Assembly (NCBI GenBank): GCA_964636945.1
Contig: CAZWVH010000027.1
Coordinates: 1-37,550, forward strand
Origin: CAZADA01 sp964636945
GTDB taxonomy: Bacteria; Pseudomonadota; Alphaproteobacteria; Caulobacterales; Maricaulaceae
DNA: 37,550 bases
Direction: 5' to 3'
The notes under the pieces were generated by a model, which worked only from the letters and a program-made list of their open reading frames with translations, had not been told where the DNA came from and ran no database searches. Numbering within the stretch: position 1 is the first letter of the stretch; each line of letters opens with the position of its first letter. Position numbers and translations under genes: made by a program. Shown here piece after piece: positions 33,444-37,550 of the stretch.

Positions 33444-33977
33444 TCACTGTTGCGCCGCTTGCTCCGGGTCCATCTCGATGTGCACATTGCACGATGAGGC
33501 ATCAGGGTAGACTAAGGCCTCCAACGCCTCGGGATATTTTGGGACAAGCGCGTCGCCTTCGCGCTCTTGCAAATAATAGATCAGCTGCACCACATCCGTG
33601 CGCCAACCTTCGCCCACGCTGGGCGTAAATGGTGCATAGCGCCAATCCTCGACATCTTGTTCAAGTTGGCGATCGAAATCCCCGGAACGACTCTGACCGT
33701 TGCGACCGGTCACAGCGCACACCGTGCAAGAATCATTTACTCGGCCATCTGGCGACACATCCACCGAAACAATGCATAGCGCTTGCCGCCGACCTTGAGC
33801 ATCACGCGATGGATAGGTCGCGGGCCGAAACTCCGGCTTTAGATAGCTCTCATCATGATCGGTCAGATTGCTGATTTTGATGCCGCCATGCCTAACAGTT
33901 TGAGCTTGGGCGGGTTGAAGGAATGCGCCCGCAATGCCGATAGCCAGAACCGCCAGCGGCGTTAAAATCCTGCCCAT
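33444..33977 (-). CDS. Secreted protein with cysteine-bearing TonB-C-like domain
   Basis: This 177-residue protein has a clear signal peptide (MGRILTPLAVLAIGIAGAF, cleavage after AQA near residue 24). A compact domain resembles TonB-C: FRPATYPSRDAQGR, CIVSVDVSPDGRVNDSCTVC and WRYAPFTPSVGEGW. Three cysteines in a C-x14-C-x2-C arrangement mirror the neighbouring lipoprotein. ATG 33977 is chosen because GGAG lies 8 nt upstream and the signal peptide starts there; the longer frame to 34049 would include the 79-bp repeat. Function unknown; a periplasmic binding role is possible. Confidence 0.75.
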   Translation of the reverse strand: MGRILTPLAVLAIGIAGAFLQPAQAQTVRHGGIKISNLTDHDESYLKPEFRPATYPSRDAQGRRQALCIVSVDVSPDGRVNDSCTVCAVTGRNGQSRSGDFDRQLEQDVEDWRYAPFTPSVGEGWRTDVVQLIYYLQEREGDALVPKYPEALEALVYPDASSCNVHIEMDPEQAAQQ

Positions 33978-34006
33978 TCTCGCACTCCGTTCCTCGGCTA
34001 TCGCTA

Positions 34007-34085
34007 CTAAATGATCACACTGAAAGAGCGGTTGTCCATGGAAGGTCAACCAGCCACCGACAAAAGCCGTGAGGTTTTCTTTGGT
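34007..34085. repeat. 79-bp direct repeat, copy B
   Basis: Second copy of the element at 33200-33278. It overlaps the 3' end of the short secreted-peptide gene (34046-34279) and lies 30 bp upstream of the gene 33444-33977. Confidence 0.85.
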
Positions 34086-34279
34086 TTACAAGCGGCCGGG
34101 TCCATCGACGGCACGGGGTTGCTCGGGTAAGTTACCATCCGGTCAATCAGTTTCGGTTTGTTTTGCGCGGCGACAGTCATGATCGGCGCGAGGAAAATGA
34201 GCATCGCGAGCAACGCCAGCGCACGCGTCGCTCCACCGACTTGCGCCCCAATCGAAAGTGCGTTGAGGCGCGGAAACAT
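34046..34279 (-). CDS. Short secreted peptide coupled to ffh; possibly a truncated gene
   Basis: This 77-residue product has a signal peptide (MFPRLNALSIGAQ..., hydrophobic core LALLAMLIFLAPIMTVAAQ, cleavage near residue 39). Only about 38 mature residues follow (NKPKLIDRMVTYPSNPVPSM, one Cys). The ATG overlaps the ffh stop (TGATG), so it is translated with ffh. The last third is encoded by the 79-bp repeat copy B, which suggests that a longer relative of the neighbouring secreted proteins was cut short here. It could also be a real small protein. I do not recognise it. Confidence 0.5.
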   Translation of the reverse strand: MFPRLNALSIGAQVGGATRALALLAMLIFLAPIMTVAAQNKPKLIDRMVTYPSNPVPSMDPAACKPKKTSRLLSVAG

Positions 34280-35862
34280 CACTTCTTCCCTCTGGACCCG
34301 TTGGGGGGGAAGCCGATCGGCAGGCCGTCCGAGCCCAAGGGGCCGCCAGGGAATCCACCGGGAAGTCCCGGCAATTCGCTGCCGCTTTTGCTCGAGGCGC
34401 CGCCGGGCAGACCGGGCAGCGCCTGTCCCCCGCCCTTGCCGGCGCGGCGAGCCTCGACCTGCATGGCTTTCATGGCCGCTGAGTTCATGCCGCCTCCACC
34501 CGGGCCGCCGGCCCCGCCCATCATGTTCATCAACGCGCCCATGCCGCCCTTTTTCTTGCCCATCATTTTAACGAGATCGGCCATTTGCCGATGCATTTTG
34601 AGCAAACGGTTCACATCGGCGACATCCACGCCGGACCCGCGCGCAATGCGGCGTTTGCGGCTGGCTTTGAGGATTTCCGGCCGGCGGCGTTCGTCGGGCG
34701 TCATGGACAGGATGATGGCCTCTTGGCGTTTAACCCCCTTGTCGTCAAAGCCCATGGCCGACAAATCGCCCATGCCCTTTTTCATTTTGCCCATGCCGGG
34801 CATCAGACCCATCAGCGCGCCAAGACCGCCCATATTCTGCATGGTTTTCAATTGCTTGGCCATGTCCTCAAGGTCGAATTTGCCCTTGGCCAGCTTCTTG
34901 GCCATTTTTTCCGCGTCATCGCGGTCGACCTGCTCGGCCGCCTTTTCCACCAGCGAGACCACATCGCCCTGGCCGAGAATGCGCCCGGCAATGCGCTTAG
35001 GGTCGAAGGCCTCCAGGCCGTCCATTTTTTCACTGACGCCGAGCAATTTGATCGGCAGGCCCGTCACCGCACGCATGGACAACGCCGCACCGCCGCGGCC
35101 ATCGCCATCAATCCGGGTGAGCACCAGGCCGGTGAGCGGCAGGCGTTCGTGGAAGCGGCTGGCGGTCTCCACCGCGTCCTGACCGGTGAGGCTGTCGGCG
35201 ACGAGCAGGGTTTCGTGCGGGCTGGCGAGATCGGCGATGGCTTTCGCCTCGGCCATCATGTCTTCGTCAATGGAGGTGCGCCCGGCAGTGTCGAGGATCA
35301 GCACATCGTGCCCGCCTAACTCAGCCGCCTTGAGCGCGCGCCGGGCAATGTCCACCGCGGTTTGGCCGGCCACAATGGGCAGGCTGTCGACCTCGGCCTG
35401 CTTGGCCAGCGTCGCCAATTGCTCCATGGCCGCAGGGCGGCGGGTATCAAGCGAGGCCAGCAGCACGCGGCGCTTTTGCTTGCGCAGGCGCAGGGCGATC
35501 TTGCCGGCCGTGGTGGTTTTACCCGAACCTTGCAGACCGGCCATCATGATGATGCTTGGCGGGCCGCCATCCACGTACAGCTCACTCGCCGTCGCGTCCC
35601 CGCCCAGCATATCCACCAAAGCGTCATGGACGATTTTGATCACTTGCTGGCCAGGTGAGACCGAGCGGATCACGTCCTCGCCGACGGCTTTGTCTTTGAC
35701 CCGCTTGACGAAATCCTTGACCACCGGCAAGGCGACGTCGGCCTCGAGGAGCGCCACGCGCACCTCGCGCAAGGCGGCGTCCACGTCCTTTTCTGTCAGC
35801 GCGCCGCGGCCGGTGAGGCCATCGAATATGCCGCCAAGGCGTTCCTGGAGGGTGTCAAACAT
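34279..35862 (-). CDS. ffh: Signal recognition particle GTPase Ffh
   Basis: This 527-residue protein binds 4.5S RNA and signal sequences of nascent membrane proteins and docks at FtsY. The order is: N domain (MFDTLQERLGGIFDGLTGRGAL), G domain with GLQGSGKTTTAGK, DTRRPAAMEQL, DTAGR and TRIDGDGRGGAAL, then the Met-rich M domain (about 320-455). A glycine/proline-rich tail of about 70 residues (GLPGG repeats, ending GSRGKK) extends beyond the usual end. ATG 35862 is preferred to TTG 35868. The upstream lipoprotein gene ends 2 bp before (TGACCATG), so ffh is probably cotranscribed with it and with the short peptide downstream. Confidence 0.96.
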   Translation of the reverse strand: MFDTLQERLGGIFDGLTGRGALTEKDVDAALREVRVALLEADVALPVVKDFVKRVKDKAVGEDVIRSVSPGQQVIKIVHDALVDMLGGDATASELYVDGGPPSIIMMAGLQGSGKTTTAGKIALRLRKQKRRVLLASLDTRRPAAMEQLATLAKQAEVDSLPIVAGQTAVDIARRALKAAELGGHDVLILDTAGRTSIDEDMMAEAKAIADLASPHETLLVADSLTGQDAVETASRFHERLPLTGLVLTRIDGDGRGGAALSMRAVTGLPIKLLGVSEKMDGLEAFDPKRIAGRILGQGDVVSLVEKAAEQVDRDDAEKMAKKLAKGKFDLEDMAKQLKTMQNMGGLGALMGLMPGMGKMKKGMGDLSAMGFDDKGVKRQEAIILSMTPDERRRPEILKASRKRRIARGSGVDVADVNRLLKMHRQMADLVKMMGKKKGGMGALMNMMGGAGGPGGGGMNSAAMKAMQVEARRAGKGGGQALPGLPGGASSKSGSELPGLPGGFPGGPLGSDGLPIGFPPNGSRGKK

Positions 35863-35864
35863 GG

Positions 35865-36302
35865 TCAATCATTCTCGCGTTTGGCCGATTCGGGCAGGCA
35901 GACTTGCGCGCGCAAAGGCTCTGACACATTCATATCCGGCGCGTCGGCGGGGCGAAAGTCATAGGCCACTTGTTGGCGTTCAGGTGTGAGTGCGGCGGGG
36001 TCGTTCAACCATTGGCCGGCGTCAGTCAGGAGCACGTTGAGCGCGTAGGTCTCAAGCGCGGCGCTGGTGCACTCCACACATTGGTCGAAGTGGTAGACCT
36101 CGCAATTGCCAGCACCGGCGGAGAAATTACTTAATGGAACAATCGGTTGCGCAGCATCAAAGCCATTGGGATGGACAGCCATCACAAAGTTTTGGCCGGA
36201 CTGAGATTCCATCTGCGGCGCGGCGCAGGCGGCCAGCACGGCAAGGGCTGGGACCGCCGCGACACGGCGACATGCGCGAATAATCGCTTCGATTGTCTTC
36301 AT
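35865..36302 (-). CDS. Small lipoprotein upstream of ffh
   Basis: This 145-residue protein has a lipoprotein signal ending VLAAC (Cys26). The mature part has three more cysteines in CEVYHFDQCVEC and the segment LNVLLTDAGQWLND, loosely like the cysteine-bearing proteins downstream. ATG 36302 is chosen for the signal peptide; GGAG lies only 3 nt upstream, and a GTG at 36329 is also open. It nearly touches ffh (2-bp gap). Function unknown; it shares the size, export signal and Cys pattern of the envelope cluster here. Confidence 0.7.
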   Translation of the reverse strand: MKTIEAIIRACRRVAAVPALAVLAACAAPQMESQSGQNFVMAVHPNGFDAAQPIVPLSNFSAGAGNCEVYHFDQCVECTSAALETYALNVLLTDAGQWLNDPAALTPERQQVAYDFRPADAPDMNVSEPLRAQVCLPESAKREND

Positions 36303-36521
36303 AAACTCCGATCCCACGTGCCCAAACACCCCAGCGCGCAGAGCATCGCCACTGTCGCAACGCGCGGTGCTCTGCCCGCCCCTGCCAATGTGTGCCTAAG
36401 GTCATGGTGGAGGCCAGCGAGGTCAAGTCGCACCAAACCTGAATGCGCAGCCCGATGATGCGATCACCAAAAACCGATGACCGCACAGCTTTGCCCAACA
36501 GGCTGAAAGACTTTGCCTACC
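36303..36521 (-). other. Spacer between the Pro-Thr-rich gene and the ffh unit
   Basis: A 219-bp gap with no supported gene, probably holding the promoter of the lipoprotein-ffh unit. I see no convincing promoter boxes or terminator. Confidence 0.4.
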
Positions 36522-37550
36522 CTAACGAATCACGTCGTCGATCACGAACTCGAAGGTAAACACCACCTCTCGACCCGCCGAGGCCTCGCCATTGGACAAG
36601 GCCGGATGGGCCTTCATCTTTGCCGCGAGGTCCAGAGCCGCCTGACCAAAGCGGTAGCTGTCAGGCTCTTCGTTTTCGATGATGCAGAACAGCTCGCCCG
36701 ACGCACCGACCACACAGCGCACGGTGGCTTCGCCATCCACATTGCGCTGCATCGCGCGGTCTGGATACACCTCATTGTAGTCATTGGGGCTGAACGTCTG
36801 CAGCCAGACGATTTCGCCACCGGCCGTCGGCGTTGGGCCGCCTTCGGGACCCGCTTCGCCCGGTCTGGCGAATGGGTTGGGTTGCCCCCCCGACGCTGAG
36901 GGCGTGAGGTCAGATGGCCCTGCCGCAACCGGCGGTATCGGCGCTGGAGTTGGCGTCGGAGTTGGCGTAGGAGTCGGTGTCGGCTCTGGCGCTGGCGGCG
37001 CAAACAGCATGGGCATGCTGGGCAAAGCTGTGCGCGGCGTTGGACGGAATTCCACGGCCAAGCCCACTTCCACCCCGATTGCCGAGGCGCCATTTTCCCA
37101 TTCGGCGGCAATGCGCGCCTGGCGAGATAGGCCCAGGGCCGCATCGCTGAACCGATATCCGGCCGGGGTCTCGACCTCCACCACGCAATCGAGCCAGCCA
37201 TCTGGGCGCACAAAGCATCTCAGCAAAACTTGGCCAGCCACTCGTTCGCTTAATGCCCGCTGCGGGTAAATACGCTCCGGTTCAACGATTTCCGGCAATT
37301 GGCGCCAGATCGGTTCCAACTCCGCGCCCGAATATCCAGCCGGCTGAACCGTGATCAATGGATTGGCCGCTGGAGTTGGGGTCGGCGTCGGCGTCGGCGT
37401 TGGTGTCGGCCTTGGGCTTGGTGTTGGGGTCGGTGTGGGAACCGGAGTCGGGATAGGTGTTGGCGTTGGTGACGGAGTGGGAACAGGAGTGGGTGTGGGC
37501 GTGGGAGCCGGCGTCGGATGAGTTCGCTTCCGATCTCGCCGTCGGGCACG
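36522..37550 (-). CDS. TonB-C-like protein with Pro-Thr linkers, 3' part (runs off right edge)
   Basis: The frame is open from the right window edge to the stop at 36522, 342 residues without the N-terminus. It begins with a basic patch (RARRRDRKR), then a long Pro-Thr-rich segment of about 50 residues. A first TonB-C-like domain follows (PERIYPQRALSERVAGQV, LRCFVRPDGWLDCVVEVETP), then a second Pro-Thr linker and a second TonB-C-like domain (NEVYPDRAMQRNVDGEATVR, CVVGASGELFCIIENEEPDS). Each domain has two cysteines about 10 residues apart. The Pro-rich linkers recall the periplasm-spanning part of TonB, but two C-terminal domains in series are unusual. Starting at the TTG near 37358 would wrongly cut it. 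Confidence 0.8.
   Translation of the reverse strand, partial: RARRRDRKRTHPTPAPTPTPTPVPTPSPTPTPIPTPVPTPTPTPSPRPTPTPTPTPTPTPAANPLITVQPAGYSGAELEPIWRQLPEIVEPERIYPQRALSERVAGQVLLRCFVRPDGWLDCVVEVETPAGYRFSDAALGLSRQARIAAEWENGASAIGVEVGLAVEFRPTPRTALPSMPMLFAPPAPEPTPTPTPTPTPTPAPIPPVAAGPSDLTPSASGGQPNPFARPGEAGPEGGPTPTAGGEIVWLQTFSPNDYNEVYPDRAMQRNVDGEATVRCVVGASGELFCIIENEEPDSYRFGQAALDLAAKMKAHPALSNGEASAGREVVFTFEFVIDDVIR
37371..37517 (-). repeat. Pro-Thr hexanucleotide-type repeat
   Basis: On the minus strand the frame reads mostly CCN ACN in tandem over about 145 bp, with occasional Val, Ser, Ile and Ala. A shorter second block lies at about 36930-36990. Such tracts can lengthen or shorten by slippage in steps that keep the frame. 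Confidence 0.75.

Noticed and set aside
33978..34049. Longer N-terminus for the gene 33444-33977
   Set aside because: It would place 24 residues before a good signal peptide and derives from the 79-bp repeat; GGAG supports the start at 33977.
37371..37517. CRISPR-like or satellite array at the right edge
   Set aside because: The periodicity is the CCN-ACN codon pattern of a Pro-Thr linker in an open frame; there are no spacers.

Overview
The window looks like a chromosomal segment of an alphaproteobacterium, most likely from the Hyphomonadaceae/Caulobacterales side of the class (inference). The reasons are the gene neighbourhoods: anmK divergent from tyrS, an M23 peptidase overlapping a bactofilin gene, an alphaproteobacterial-type RNase E start, an aroQ-accB-accC-aat block, and a C-terminally extended S16. 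Coding density is high, most genes are housekeeping, and the DNA is GC-rich except for a few accessory patches.

Layout. 1-8.3 kb: the 5' end of anmK (minus), tyrS, a very large AsmA/DUF3971-type membrane protein (minus), a 1-Cys Bcp peroxiredoxin, a DUF455 ferritin-like protein, and an M23 peptidase translationally coupled to a bactofilin. 8.4-14.0 kb (minus): prfB with a classical programmed +1 frameshift, penicillin-binding protein 1A and a lipoprotein N-acetylmuramoyl-L-alanine amidase. 14.0-21.1 kb (plus): RNase E behind a hairpin-rich leader, an M48/TPR periplasmic protease, a DsbA/ScsC-like thiol oxidoreductase, a secreted protein built from six ~67-residue cysteine repeats, and a small two-helix membrane protein. 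21.1-22.4 kb (minus): thiS, a DUF1272 cysteine-rich protein and thiG in one tight operon. 22.4-25.5 kb (plus): aroQ, accB, accC and aat; aat lacks a conventional start codon.

25.5-28.1 kb (minus) is an accessory pocket. It holds a 'mobile mystery protein' A/B pair (HTH regulator plus Fic protein) with a palindrome inside its own promoter, tRNA-Thr(CGT), a 64-residue membrane protein and an AT-rich response regulator that ends in a membrane helix. 28.2-37.5 kb (minus) is a stretched ffh-rpsP-rimM region. These genes usually sit next to each other; here a sulfotransferase separates rpsP from rimM, and about 4 kb separate ffh from rpsP. That 4 kb holds a short secreted peptide, three secreted or lipoprotein genes with TonB-C-like, cysteine-containing domains, a GNAT acetyltransferase and a three-helix membrane protein. 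Two related envelope proteins lie upstream of ffh, one running off the right edge with long Pro-Thr repeats.

Functional themes: cell-wall synthesis and remodelling (anmK, M23 peptidase/bactofilin, PBP1A, amidase), envelope quality control (AsmA-like, M48, DsbA), translation (tyrS, prfB, rpsP, rimM, ffh, aat, tRNA-Thr), and lipid and cofactor synthesis (accBC, aroQ, thiSG). The parts least explained by known biology are the six-repeat protein, the cysteine-bearing TonB-C-like cluster with its duplicated 79-bp leader, and the membrane-tethered response regulator with its small membrane partner.
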